Shown here piece after piece: positions 34,236 to 42,075 of a DNA stretch of 64,000 nucleotides. The stretch spans positions 1,922,001 to 1,986,000 of the forward strand of contig CBDCWA010000004.1 in NCBI GenBank assembly GCA_965223255.1, read 5' to 3'. A program made the translations under genes and the position numbers. The stretch is from CBDCWA01 sp965223255. GTDB lineage: Bacteria; Pseudomonadota; Alphaproteobacteria; Rhizobiales; Hyphomicrobiaceae. The notes under the pieces were generated by a model. The model made no database searches, was not told the origin of the DNA, and saw only the letters and a list, made by a program, of their open reading frames with translations. The first letter of the stretch is position 1, and each line of letters opens with the position of its first letter.

Positions 34236-36473
34236 TTATTGTTTTTGAATACGCTGCAATACGCCAACCAGCTCATCGGCTGTCATCGTGCTTGTCGACT
34301 TCAGGAAGTCTTCGATAACGACACCGATGTCCTGATCATGAGAACTCTTAGCCAGCACCGACGCGATCGCCTTCAGCTCCAGGAACAGTTCAAGCCCACT
34401 TTGTATACCTGCTGTCTGCAGCTCTGACATCTTATAGGTCGTCGATTGATCTCCGATCCATTCCTTGGTGAGCTCGTCATCGACCTTGCGAATCTTGTCC
34501 CAAAGTTCGCCGCGCACCTCCTTGACCGGCGCTTCAAGGTCCCCCCGCTCTTGAATAATTCTATCGATTTGGCTCTTCACGGATGCATAAGAGTCGCGCA
34601 ATCGCTTAATTGCGTCTTGGGGCCCCGCATCTGTATCGGTTCCCTTGATCAAGCGCGCGAGATATGCGTCTTCCGTCTCGGCCGTCGACAGGTGGCGTTC
34701 GCTTTCTTCATTCAATACAGTCAGCAGTGGCGTAATACCGCCCGCATCAAGCAACTTGAAAATCTCGGGATCGCGCTGCGCCTCCTCGCTCCAATTGGCG
34801 ATATCGAGTGCACGGCGCGTTTTTGAAAGCAGACCGTGGTTGCGCAGCGGCTGCGCCTTAGGATCTGAACCTGTTGCACCACCATCTTCTGACTGCACAG
34901 CCTCCGATCTGCGATGCGGCTCGAGATCACTTCGGCTATCACGCTGCTCTTCTCGTCCAAGTTTTCTAAGCTCTTTGCGCGTTACCGGCGCTATGAGTTG
35001 CAAATCGTACAGCACGCCGGTCAGCTGGTTCATGGCAAGCCCGCTCATTTTCTCGGACCGCATCTTTTCCTCGGAATCCGACTCTGATGGCATCTCGCCC
35101 GTTCGATAGAGATTTGGAATAACGAAATAAGATTTCCCGTTATGATGCACCAAGTGCCGATGCACCCATTCCAAGTTTTTGCCAGGCGCGCGCTTTATGG
35201 CGACATAGATTGCCTCACGGATGCGCGCCTTAAAGCGCATGTCTGGCCGTGCCGGCGGTGGCGGATTGAGCGCTGTAAGCGCGAACAGACCGAGGTCCAC
35301 ACCAAGGGTTGCCAATAGCGCAATCAAATCTCGACCGGATATTCCCTCAAGCGCAGATCCGCTGCTGTCTTTGCCGCCTGAGACAACAAATCGTACCGGA
35401 TAGGCCATGTACGATCCCATGTTGGCCCAAAGCTTCTTAACCGCATTGGCGACGCCCGCCGGCCCCTCGTTAAACGACGCCGCCCTGAGCTTGAGGACAG
35501 CCGGTTCTGCCGCCTGGGCGGCTGCTTGCCTGAGCCGTTGCGCAAGCGTCGGGTCGTAACAGGAAAAGCCCTGTGCACCCGGCTTGACCGACACCGAGTC
35601 CGCCAGTGCCCGCATTTCGGATGCCGTCGACTTTCCGAGTTCATTGCTCCGCTGCGCGATACTCCTGGCGCGGCCACGCACCTGAGATGCCATGGCTTCG
35701 AACGTGCGCTGGCGTTCTTCCACGGTCGCGCCGACAGCACCGGCAGTGGTATTCTTGAGCGCCTCAATGTCTGCCTGAACCGGTCCCAGCCAGGAGGTCT
35801 TTATGCTATCGCGAAGCGAGGCAACCGAATCGCGCACGCTGCGCCGCGCGTTATAGAGCGGCCCCTTGCCGGCCCCTGATGGAATGCCGCAGCTGCCACC
35901 ACTGCGCTCTTCGCGCGCCATCTGGCCGTCCGACCACGTGACAACACTGTCGAGTTGCACGCGAACCGCATCAAGGCGCGCCGCAATCGCACCTGCGGCA
36001 TCGCGCGCATCTTCCTTGAGGTTCGCCATGCTGGTCCGGGTTGCCTCTTCGCCGGCAATCAGGCTCCACCAAAAGCCGTAACCGAAGCCGACCGACCAAA
36101 GAGCGAGGAAGATATAGAGCGGAAAGGTAATCAGCCTATCGCGCCAACGTCGCTTGATGCCAAAGGTCTCGCGCAGTGTCAGCCACATCAGGAAGGTCAG
36201 GGCGACAACGATCGCAATCACCAGCATTTCGTTGGTGACAGACAGGCCACCGGGAATTTGACGTCCTTGGGAGGCCGGCGACGTCGAGACCCCGATGATG
36301 AAGTCACTCATGCCACTCCAGGTCGCAAAACCCGAAATCGCGAGCAACATCAACGATGCGACGCCGATGAGTGCGTTACGCCCAAGAATATAGTTGAGCA
36401 CGTCGCGCAACCGCTCGCCCATGGACTTAGCGGGCAGCGCCTCTGGCGAATAGGTCCCCGTCGCGTCGGCCAT
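34236..36473 (-). CDS. Large membrane protein of unknown function with periplasmic coiled coil
   Basis: A 745-residue protein I cannot place in a family. Predicted membrane segments are at about 34-54, 82-101, 114-139 and 381-402. Between the third and fourth lies a 240-residue, probably periplasmic, helical region (NLKEDARDAAGAIAARLDAV and later heptads) with two cysteines (195, 305) that could form a disulfide. The C-terminal 340 residues, predicted cytoplasmic, include a winged-helix-like segment near 412-500, a charged linker, and a second coiled coil at about 640-690. It converges on nth and faces the gene-poor gap before hisF. No phage or secretion genes are nearby. Function should be regarded as open. 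Confidence 0.85.
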   Translation of the reverse strand: MADATGTYSPEALPAKSMGERLRDVLNYILGRNALIGVASLMLLAISGFATWSGMSDFIIGVSTSPASQGRQIPGGLSVTNEMLVIAIVVALTFLMWLTLRETFGIKRRWRDRLITFPLYIFLALWSVGFGYGFWWSLIAGEEATRTSMANLKEDARDAAGAIAARLDAVRVQLDSVVTWSDGQMAREERSGGSCGIPSGAGKGPLYNARRSVRDSVASLRDSIKTSWLGPVQADIEALKNTTAGAVGATVEERQRTFEAMASQVRGRARSIAQRSNELGKSTASEMRALADSVSVKPGAQGFSCYDPTLAQRLRQAAAQAAEPAVLKLRAASFNEGPAGVANAVKKLWANMGSYMAYPVRFVVSGGKDSSGSALEGISGRDLIALLATLGVDLGLFALTALNPPPPARPDMRFKARIREAIYVAIKRAPGKNLEWVHRHLVHHNGKSYFVIPNLYRTGEMPSESDSEEKMRSEKMSGLAMNQLTGVLYDLQLIAPVTRKELRKLGREEQRDSRSDLEPHRRSEAVQSEDGGATGSDPKAQPLRNHGLLSKTRRALDIANWSEEAQRDPEIFKLLDAGGITPLLTVLNEESERHLSTAETEDAYLARLIKGTDTDAGPQDAIKRLRDSYASVKSQIDRIIQERGDLEAPVKEVRGELWDKIRKVDDELTKEWIGDQSTTYKMSELQTAGIQSGLELFLELKAIASVLAKSSHDQDIGVVIEDFLKSTSTMTADELVGVLQRIQKQ

Positions 36474-36735
36474 AACTCAACTCCCGTCACTCAAACAACC
36501 AGATACTTTGGCTAAAAGCTTGAACCACCAACGTGCGGCAGCTTGCCTCCATATAACGATCGCGGAGCCCCAAAACAGGCGCACTCCCCCGTTCGGGCCG
36601 AACCCGGCTCGTCGCGCTTGAACGCGGTTATAGCAAAAACCACCCGATGTCGCCTGCTGTGGCACCGGATCGAGGACGACAGCCAACCGATCGTAGCCAA
36701 TTGGCAACTCCGTCGCCCCGTATTGGCTCTGGAAT

Positions 36736-37509
36736 TCAATCTCTGCGAACGGCGATGCCTGCAGCTGCCATATGCGCCTTCGCCTCACCTATCGTATAGG
36801 TCCCAAAGTGGAAAATGGAGGCGGCCAACACAGCGCTTGCATGCCCCTCCCGCACCCCATCGACAAGATGATCCAACGTTCCAACACCGCCCGATGCGAT
36901 CACCGGCACATCGACGGCATCGGCGATTGCCCGCGTCAATTCGAGATCGAACCCGGCCTTGGTGCCATCCCTGTCCATTGAGGTCAGCAACAATTCCCCG
37001 GCTCCCAGCGCAACGACATCACGGGCATATTGTACGGCATCAATTCCGGTCTCACGCCGCCCGCCGTGCGTGAAGATCTCCCAACACCGAGGTTCACCCG
37101 GTTGCGACACCCGTTTGGCGTCGATGGCCACCACAGTGCATTGCGCACCGAATGCCGCACTCGCCTCGCCGACGAATTCGCGTCGTGCCACGGCCGCGGT
37201 ATTTATTGACACCTTGTCTGCGCCAGCCTCCAAAAGCTTTCGAATATCGTCAACTTTGCGCACGCCGCCGCCCACCGTTAGCGGCATGAAGCAACGTTCC
37301 GCGGTACGCTCAACAATATCAAAAATCGTATCCCGATTTTCGTGGCTGGCCGTAATATCGAGAAAACACAATTCGTCTGCGCCTGCTGCATCGTAGGCAG
37401 CAGCCGCCTCCACCGGATCGCCGGCATCGACAAGATCGACAAAGTTTACACCCTTGACGACACGGCCATCTTTGACATCAAGGCAGGGGATAATGCGAAT
37501 CTTGAGCAT
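36736..37509 (-). CDS. hisF: Imidazole glycerol phosphate synthase, cyclase subunit
   Basis: A 257-residue TIM barrel that, with HisH, makes imidazole glycerol phosphate and AICAR in histidine synthesis. MLKIRIIPCLDVKDGRVVKG (catalytic Asp in CLDV), GADELCFLDITASHENR, LTVGGGVRKVDDIRKLL and LLTSMDRDGTKAGFDLEL (second catalytic Asp) are diagnostic. The start at ATG 37509 matches the family N-terminus; the open frame upstream has no HisF character. It is divergent from a gene that separates it from hisA. Confidence 0.97.
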   Translation of the reverse strand: MLKIRIIPCLDVKDGRVVKGVNFVDLVDAGDPVEAAAAYDAAGADELCFLDITASHENRDTIFDIVERTAERCFMPLTVGGGVRKVDDIRKLLEAGADKVSINTAAVARREFVGEASAAFGAQCTVVAIDAKRVSQPGEPRCWEIFTHGGRRETGIDAVQYARDVVALGAGELLLTSMDRDGTKAGFDLELTRAIADAVDVPVIASGGVGTLDHLVDGVREGHASAVLAASIFHFGTYTIGEAKAHMAAAGIAVRRD

Positions 37510-37599
37510 GGCGTCTGATCGCATGCCAGCCCCTTTGGACGCAAGCGGCGAATTGCGCCAAGATGCGCCGTGTGGACGAACAACAACGGGATCCAGTCT

Positions 37600-38118
37600 A
37601 TGGTAAATCGACGCCGCAGCCAGACAGCGACCGATCTTGAAGACATCGCCGAACGGGCAGAGCATCAGAAATTGACCCCGGCCGACATCAAGGCCCTGCG
37701 CCGCCTCATCAAACGCCTACAGAAAAACAAACAGGATAGCCCATTGGCGCGCACGACGCGGCGCAACTTAAAGATCGCCGACACCCAATTGCGCGAAATG
37801 CAGGAACGCATGGAAGACGAACCTCTCGACGATGAGACTTTTTCCGAATTGCCGCCCTATTTACGCAAGCAGATCCTGACCCGCCTCGACAACAATGCCA
37901 AACGCCTGCAAGCCGCGCTCGAGGCCCAGGCTGACAATGGTTCGCAGGCCAGGAAGAACGACTACCAGGCGCCGTCCTTCAAGTGCATCGAAGACTTCGA
38001 AAAATGCCGAAAGAAGCCACCAGGATCAGTGATCTGGTGTCACATTGCGATGATCATCTGCCAGATCAACGCATTGCAACCGCTCGCCGCCGCGGTATCG
38101 GGTTCATCCAAGAAGTGA
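37600..38118 (+). CDS. Hypothetical protein between hisF and hisA
   Basis: A 172-residue, largely helical protein. Residues 10-115 are charged and coiled-coil-like (LTPADIKALRRLIKRLQKNK and NLKIADTQLREMQERMEDEP), followed by the Cys-containing segment FKCIEDFEKCRKK and a final hydrophobic helix (WCHIAMIICQINALQPLAAA). Small alphaproteobacterial proteins with a C-x6-C then W-C helix occur, but I know no function. A GTG at 37570 is a possible earlier start. It lies between and opposite to hisF and hisA, which are normally neighbours, so it looks like an insertion into the his cluster. Confidence 0.65.
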   Translation: MVNRRRSQTATDLEDIAERAEHQKLTPADIKALRRLIKRLQKNKQDSPLARTTRRNLKIADTQLREMQERMEDEPLDDETFSELPPYLRKQILTRLDNNAKRLQAALEAQADNGSQARKNDYQAPSFKCIEDFEKCRKKPPGSVIWCHIAMIICQINALQPLAAAVSGSSKK

Positions 38119-38126
38119 TTATGGCC

Positions 38127-38858
38127 TCAGCCGGCCTTGGCCAGCACGGCCAGGGCTTCGCGCGGATCGATACGCCCGTCGTAAAGCGCACGCCCCGTAA
38201 TCGCGCCTTCCAGCAGGGCATAGGCCGGCTGCGTTAAGGCTTCGATGTCGGCCAGTGACGCCAGACCACCGGAGGCGATGACAGGAATTTGCGTTGCCCG
38301 GGCGAGCGCCGCTGTAGACTCGAGATTGAGGCCCTTCAAAACCCCGTCTCGATCGATATCTGTGTAAATGATGGCGCTGACGCCGGCATCTTCAAACCGT
38401 TGAGCGAGTTCGTGCGCCGTCAGTTCACTTGCCTCAGCCCAGCCTTCGACGGCCACTTTTCCATCGCGCGCATCGATTCCAACAGCAATCTGGCCGGGAA
38501 ATTTGCTGCAAGCCTCACGCACCAAATCCGGATCACGCACCGCCGCGGTCCCGAGAATGATGCGCCGCAATCCTTTTTGCAGCCACGCCTCGATGGTCGC
38601 CAAATCACGAATACCGCCGCCAAGCTGCACCGGGATCGACACCGCCTTCAGAATGGCATCGACAGCACCACCATTGACCGGATGGCCGGCAAACGCACCA
38701 TTGAGATCAACAACATGCAACCAAGAAAACCCCTGGCTCTCAAACACCTTCGCCTGCCCGGCTGGATCGTCACTAAAAACAGTTGCCTCCTGCATGTCGC
38801 CAAGTTTCAGGCGCACACATTGACCGTCTTTAAGATCGATCGCGGGAAACAAGATCAC
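38127..38858 (-). CDS. hisA: Phosphoribosylformimino-5-aminoimidazole carboxamide ribotide isomerase
   Basis: A 243-residue TIM-barrel Amadori isomerase in histidine synthesis. ILFPAIDLKDGQCVRLKLGDM holds the first catalytic Asp and IIYTDIDRDGVLKGLNLE the second; VQLGGGIRDLATIEAWL and VIASGGLASLADIEAL bind phosphate. The start is taken as a GTG at 38858 because it fits the family N-terminus; the frame continues to 38900. A LexA-type box at 38895 lies just upstream, but control of hisA by LexA would be unusual and it more likely concerns the divergent gene at 39048. Confidence 0.95.
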   Translation of the reverse strand: MILFPAIDLKDGQCVRLKLGDMQEATVFSDDPAGQAKVFESQGFSWLHVVDLNGAFAGHPVNGGAVDAILKAVSIPVQLGGGIRDLATIEAWLQKGLRRIILGTAAVRDPDLVREACSKFPGQIAVGIDARDGKVAVEGWAEASELTAHELAQRFEDAGVSAIIYTDIDRDGVLKGLNLESTAALARATQIPVIASGGLASLADIEALTQPAYALLEGAITGRALYDGRIDPREALAVLAKAG

Positions 38859-38894
38859 GGGGGACAATGCCTTATGTCTGGAGTGCGGAATCGA

Positions 38895-38909
38895 GAACAA
38901 AATTCGAAC
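38895..38909 (+). promoter_or_regulatory. LexA-type box GAAC-N7-GAAC
   Basis: GAAC-AAAATTC-GAAC is an exact match to the alphaproteobacterial SOS box (as its complement). It lies 139 bases before the small gene at 39048 and 37 bases before the hisA start on the other strand. Confidence 0.45.
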
Positions 38910-39047
38910 AAGCCATCGAATTGCTCATTTCTTATGCTTCATTTCGCAAGATCACGCCGAAAGTCAAGGCCGGGCAGGATTCGATGCCATCGGAATGCTT
39001 GCGTAACCGGCTATCCGACTGTCCGCACCAAGATTTGAAGCAGGATG

Positions 39048-39368
39048 ATGAGTACCGATACGCCTATTGACCTGGGCACTAAGCCAGCCCAACCAAAACG
39101 CCGACTGACCGAAAACGATGCTGTCGATATCTGGATCGCGCGATGGCTCCGCGTGCGTCGCCGCGATCTTTGTCTGCGCTACACCTGCGACCCGCGCCGC
39201 CTCTATGAAATCTGGCAGGAACAGCGTTTTCCCGGCAGCCGCGACAAAGCCAGGGCGCTGTTCACAGAGCGCTATCCCTATCTGGTCGACCGAATTGATT
39301 ACGGTCGCCACCAGCCGATTTCGCGCGCCGCCCACCCCGATCAGCTGTCTTTATTTGACGAGACCTAG
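39048..39368 (+). CDS. Small basic protein with C-terminal sliding-clamp motif
   Basis: A 106-residue basic protein with a helical core (ENDAVDIWIARWLRVRRRDL, then YTCDPRRLYEIWQEQRFPGS), which looks like a helix-turn-helix or other DNA-binding unit. The C-terminus ends HPDQLSLFDET: QLSLF (residues 99-103) is an exact consensus beta-sliding-clamp-binding pentapeptide (QLxLF), as found in DNA polymerases and ImuB. A LexA-type box lies 139 bases upstream. I do not know a named family. Together these point to a DNA-replication or damage-tolerance accessory factor, which is inference. Two ATGs (39045, 39048) precede the frame. Confidence 0.72.
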   Translation: MSTDTPIDLGTKPAQPKRRLTENDAVDIWIARWLRVRRRDLCLRYTCDPRRLYEIWQEQRFPGSRDKARALFTERYPYLVDRIDYGRHQPISRAAHPDQLSLFDET

Positions 39369-39418
39369 GCACTCTGGCCCTGAGTCCGTGCGCTTTTGAG
39401 CCGCTCAAAAACAAAATA

Positions 39419-39433
39419 GAACAAATTGAGAAC
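39419..39433 (+). promoter_or_regulatory. LexA-type box, distal copy
   Basis: GAAC-AAATTGA-GAAC, an exact SOS-box match, 115 bases before the Cas2/SinR-like gene at 39549. Confidence 0.55.
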
Positions 39434-39466
39434 TTTTTACTGGCGTCGGCAATCGAGTCGCGTTAT

Positions 39467-39481
39467 GTTCCACTTATGTTC
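39467..39481 (+). promoter_or_regulatory. LexA-type box, proximal copy
   Basis: GTTC-CACTTAT-GTTC, an exact SOS-box match, 67 bases before the gene at 39549. It extends to TGTTC-N6-TGTTC and overlaps a possible -10 (TATGTT at 39465). Two such boxes within 63 bases are very unlikely by chance. Confidence 0.62.
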
Positions 39482-39548
39482 TCGACCAAGATGTTTTGCG
39501 TGTCGCCCTCTCATCCCGGCAAACAACCCGCAACCAAGAGACACTGAA

Positions 39549-39911
39549 ATGCGCGAATTCCTGATCTCCTACGACCTCGCCCCGACCGCCCCGCACAAGC
39601 ACGCTATCGCGACTGCAATTATGAACCTCGGTCAGTCCTGGGCGCGTCCACTCGCTCAGACATGGATCGTCAAAACGTCCCAAACGGCATCAGAAATTGA
39701 AACTGCGTTGGCCCTTTTCCTCGATGATGAGGATGGCCTGCTGGTCCAACCGATCAGCGATCCTGCAAAATTCACCAACACCGCATTGCGGTGGTTCCGC
39801 CAACGCCGACAGGACGCCCAAGATCTCGACAACCTCAATATTCTGGCATTCCCGAACAGCGGTGAGGCCCCCGCCCTCCCGCCAGGCCAGCCGCTCGCGG
39901 CGGCCGTATAG
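39549..39911 (+). CDS. Cas2/SinR-like ferredoxin-fold protein
   Basis: A 120-residue protein starting MREFLISYDLAPTAPHKHAI. Hydrophobic strand then Tyr-Asp-Leu (Asp 9), an amphipathic helix, and the strand LAQTWIVKTSQTASEIETAL with a final DGLLVQPIS strand reproduce the pattern of Cas2, VapD and SinR-like small ferredoxin-fold proteins, several of which are nucleases. No CRISPR array or cas1 is nearby, so this is not an adaptation module. The C-terminal 35 residues are Pro/Ala-rich. Two LexA-type boxes upstream and a strong terminator downstream show a separate, probably damage-inducible unit. Fold assignment is by eye; function unknown. Confidence 0.7.
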   Translation: MREFLISYDLAPTAPHKHAIATAIMNLGQSWARPLAQTWIVKTSQTASEIETALALFLDDEDGLLVQPISDPAKFTNTALRWFRQRRQDAQDLDNLNILAFPNSGEAPALPPGQPLAAAV

Positions 39912-39983
39912 GGAGACACGAAACCTGAACAGGCTGCCAAAGTGTCTCCTTCAGTCGGAAGGCTCAAACGCCTTCTAACCCGA

Positions 39984-40025
39984 AGCGCCCTCTCAACGCC
40001 CTCTTGAGAGGGCGCTGCCTTTTTC
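39984..40025 (+). terminator. Intrinsic terminator after the Cas2/SinR-like gene
   Basis: AGCGCCCTCTCAA (39984-39996) pairs perfectly with TTGAGAGGGCGCT (40004-40016) around a 7-base loop, followed by GCC and five or more T residues. Confidence 0.93.
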
Positions 40026-40129
40026 CACCGCCACCCAAAATCAAGTCCGGACAGCCGCGACGGATTTCGAGACCCAGGCCGTTATTGAACAAGGGAAAGG
40101 CACGCCACAACCAAAAAAGGATCCTGTGC

Positions 40130-40582
40130 ATGATCGTATCGATGTCACGGCAGGTCTCAGCATTGATCGCCATTGCAGCCGCGGCCCTGGCCTTCGCACT
40201 GCCGGCCACGGCGGCCCCAATTTCCAAACCGAGCACCGCGCCGGCAAGCGCGGTGGCATATAGCGAGCAGGTCACAAAAGTTCAATTTCGTCGCCGCGGT
40301 TGGCGCCGTGGATGGCGTGGTGGCCGTGGCTGGCGGTTGCGTCGCGGCGCCGCCCGCCACGGCTGGCGCCGTGGTCGTCGTGGCTGGCGGTGGGGTCGCG
40401 GCGTCGCGATCGGTACCGGTGTCATACTCGGCGCGATATTGCTGTCGGAAGCCGCGCGCGCCAACGCCCGTAGATCAGGCGCCTGGGAACGCTGCATAGA
40501 GCGCTATCGCTCGTTTGACCGGAGAACAGGAACAATCGTGACCTACCGCGGCGACGTCATTCTGTGTCCGTATTTGCGCTAG
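40130..40582 (+). CDS. BA14K-like secreted protein
   Basis: A 150-residue protein with a signal peptide (MIVSMSRQVSALIAIAAAAL, Ala-x-Ala near ATAAP), then a striking region of Arg, Gly and Trp repeats (residues about 55-95, RRGW and RGGRGW units), a hydrophobic segment (GVAIGTGVILGAILLSEAA) and a C-terminal motif CIERYRSFDRRTGTIVTYRG ending in Cys. The C-terminal motif is that of BA14K, a Brucella immunogen with lectin-like properties, and of many small alphaproteobacterial envelope proteins. ATG 40130 has AAGGATC upstream. Role unknown; the basic repeats may bind nucleic acid or anionic envelope polymers. Confidence 0.8.
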   Translation: MIVSMSRQVSALIAIAAAALAFALPATAAPISKPSTAPASAVAYSEQVTKVQFRRRGWRRGWRGGRGWRLRRGAARHGWRRGRRGWRWGRGVAIGTGVILGAILLSEAARANARRSGAWERCIERYRSFDRRTGTIVTYRGDVILCPYLR

Positions 40583-40609
40583 AGCCTCGACACCAAACCA
40601 AGACGCATT

Positions 40610-40634
40610 GTGAACCGGGCAACTGTTGCCCGGT
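40610..40634 (+). terminator. Perfect hairpin after the BA14K-like gene
   Basis: GAACCGGGCAA, loop CTG, TTGCCCGGTTC form an 11-bp perfect stem. No T-run follows, so termination may be Rho-assisted. Confidence 0.65.
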
Positions 40635-40738
40635 TCAACATGACCAATCCCCACAGTATACGCCAGTCATGCTATAACCGACCCGCTGAACTACGGGCGG
40701 CCGGATAATGGAACACATCGCATGACGGAGATCGAGGC

Positions 40739-41935
40739 GTGTCCAAGGGTACTGTACTGATAGCAGGCGGCGGCATTGGCGGCCTGAGCGCGGCACTCGC
40801 CCTCGGCCGGCGCGATTGGACCGTCCATGTCCTCGAACGCGAAAACCAATTCGGTGCCATCGGTTATGGCATTCAACTTGGTCCCAATGTTTTTGCGATG
40901 TTTGATCGCCTCGGTATTACTGATGCGGTCTTGGCCAAATCCATCATCCCGGACAATGTCTGGATGTATGATGCCCTTGACGGGGAGCCAATCGTAAGGA
41001 TCGCGATCACGGATGAATTCAAGGCCCGCTTTTCAGCCCCTTATATCGTCATCCATCGCGTTGATCTCCACGACATTCTGATGGCCGCATGCAAGAACAT
41101 CACCACGATACATCTGGACGAGAACGCGGACGTCGTCAGTTACACCGATACCGGCGAAGGCGTCCGTGTTGCGACGGCTGACGGACGCGACTTCAACGGC
41201 GACATGCTGATCGGCGCCGACGGCTTGCGCTCCAAAATCCGCGAGCAAATGGTCGGCAGTTCCGAGCCGGATCTTATTGGCTATGTCGCCCATCGTGTTG
41301 TCGTACCCATCGACAAGGCGCCTGAGAACATACCAAAAGGCGACGTCATCCTGTGGGGCGGTCCGGGATTTCATATCGTCAACTACCCATTGAAGCGCGA
41401 TAACCTCTTCAATATCGTTGCCGTGTTCCGAACCGACACCTTTAGCCAAAAGGGCGATGCCGACTCATACCGCGCAGAACTCTTGGCCACTTATGCCGAC
41501 GCCCATCCCACCATGCGGGACATGATCGCCATGGTCGACCTCGAGCGCCGCTGGCCGATCGGTGACAGATTACCGAGCCGTGGCTGGTCTGAAGGTCGCG
41601 TCGTTCTCATTGGTGATGCTGCACACGCCGCCCTGCAATCTCTGGCCCAAGGGGCCTGTATGGCCATTGAAGATGCGGTTATTCTGGCCGCCTTGATCGA
41701 TGTTGCCGACGGCAAATTTGAACAAGCGTTCAGAGAATTTGAGTCTCGACGCTTGCTGCGTACCGCCCGTGTTCAGCTCGAAGGCCGATACATGTGGAAT
41801 ACATTTTATCACAACGAAGGCATCGAAGCCGACGTTCGAAATCAGATCCAACGCGCCCGCTCACATGCAGACGTCTATCGCTGTGTCGAGTGGCTTTATC
41901 GCTCACAGGCAGTGCCGGAGCGTCTTTCCGATTAG
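40739..41935 (+). CDS. FAD-dependent monooxygenase, 3-hydroxybenzoate 6-hydroxylase type
   Basis: A 398-residue group A flavin monooxygenase. The FAD site VLIAGGGIGGLSAALALGRR is at the N-terminus, the DG motif is in GDMLIGADGLRSKIREQM, and the second FAD motif GRVVLIGDAAHAALQSLAQG is near residue 285. Overall pattern and length resemble salicylate and 3-hydroxybenzoate hydroxylases (with YGIQLGPNVFAMFDRLG). The aromatic substrate is not determinable, and no ring-cleavage or transport genes lie nearby, so a complete catabolic pathway is not visible here. Start is GTG. Confidence 0.88.
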   Translation: MSKGTVLIAGGGIGGLSAALALGRRDWTVHVLERENQFGAIGYGIQLGPNVFAMFDRLGITDAVLAKSIIPDNVWMYDALDGEPIVRIAITDEFKARFSAPYIVIHRVDLHDILMAACKNITTIHLDENADVVSYTDTGEGVRVATADGRDFNGDMLIGADGLRSKIREQMVGSSEPDLIGYVAHRVVVPIDKAPENIPKGDVILWGGPGFHIVNYPLKRDNLFNIVAVFRTDTFSQKGDADSYRAELLATYADAHPTMRDMIAMVDLERRWPIGDRLPSRGWSEGRVVLIGDAAHAALQSLAQGACMAIEDAVILAALIDVADGKFEQAFREFESRRLLRTARVQLEGRYMWNTFYHNEGIEADVRNQIQRARSHADVYRCVEWLYRSQAVPERLSD

Positions 41936-42075
41936 CGCCGACGAGCCAACCTGCTTTTAAGAGGGATCGCGACGATGCCAGCTGAAGGCAGATAAGTAGT
42001 AGTAGTCATAATGCGCGATCATCGTATTGCGGTAAATTGCAACCACTCATCGATCACAGCTTACAGCACAATGGT

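Noticed and set aside
39549..39911. A CRISPR-Cas adaptation module suggested by the Cas2-like protein
   Set aside because: No repeats with regular spacers and no cas1 or other cas genes occur anywhere in the window.
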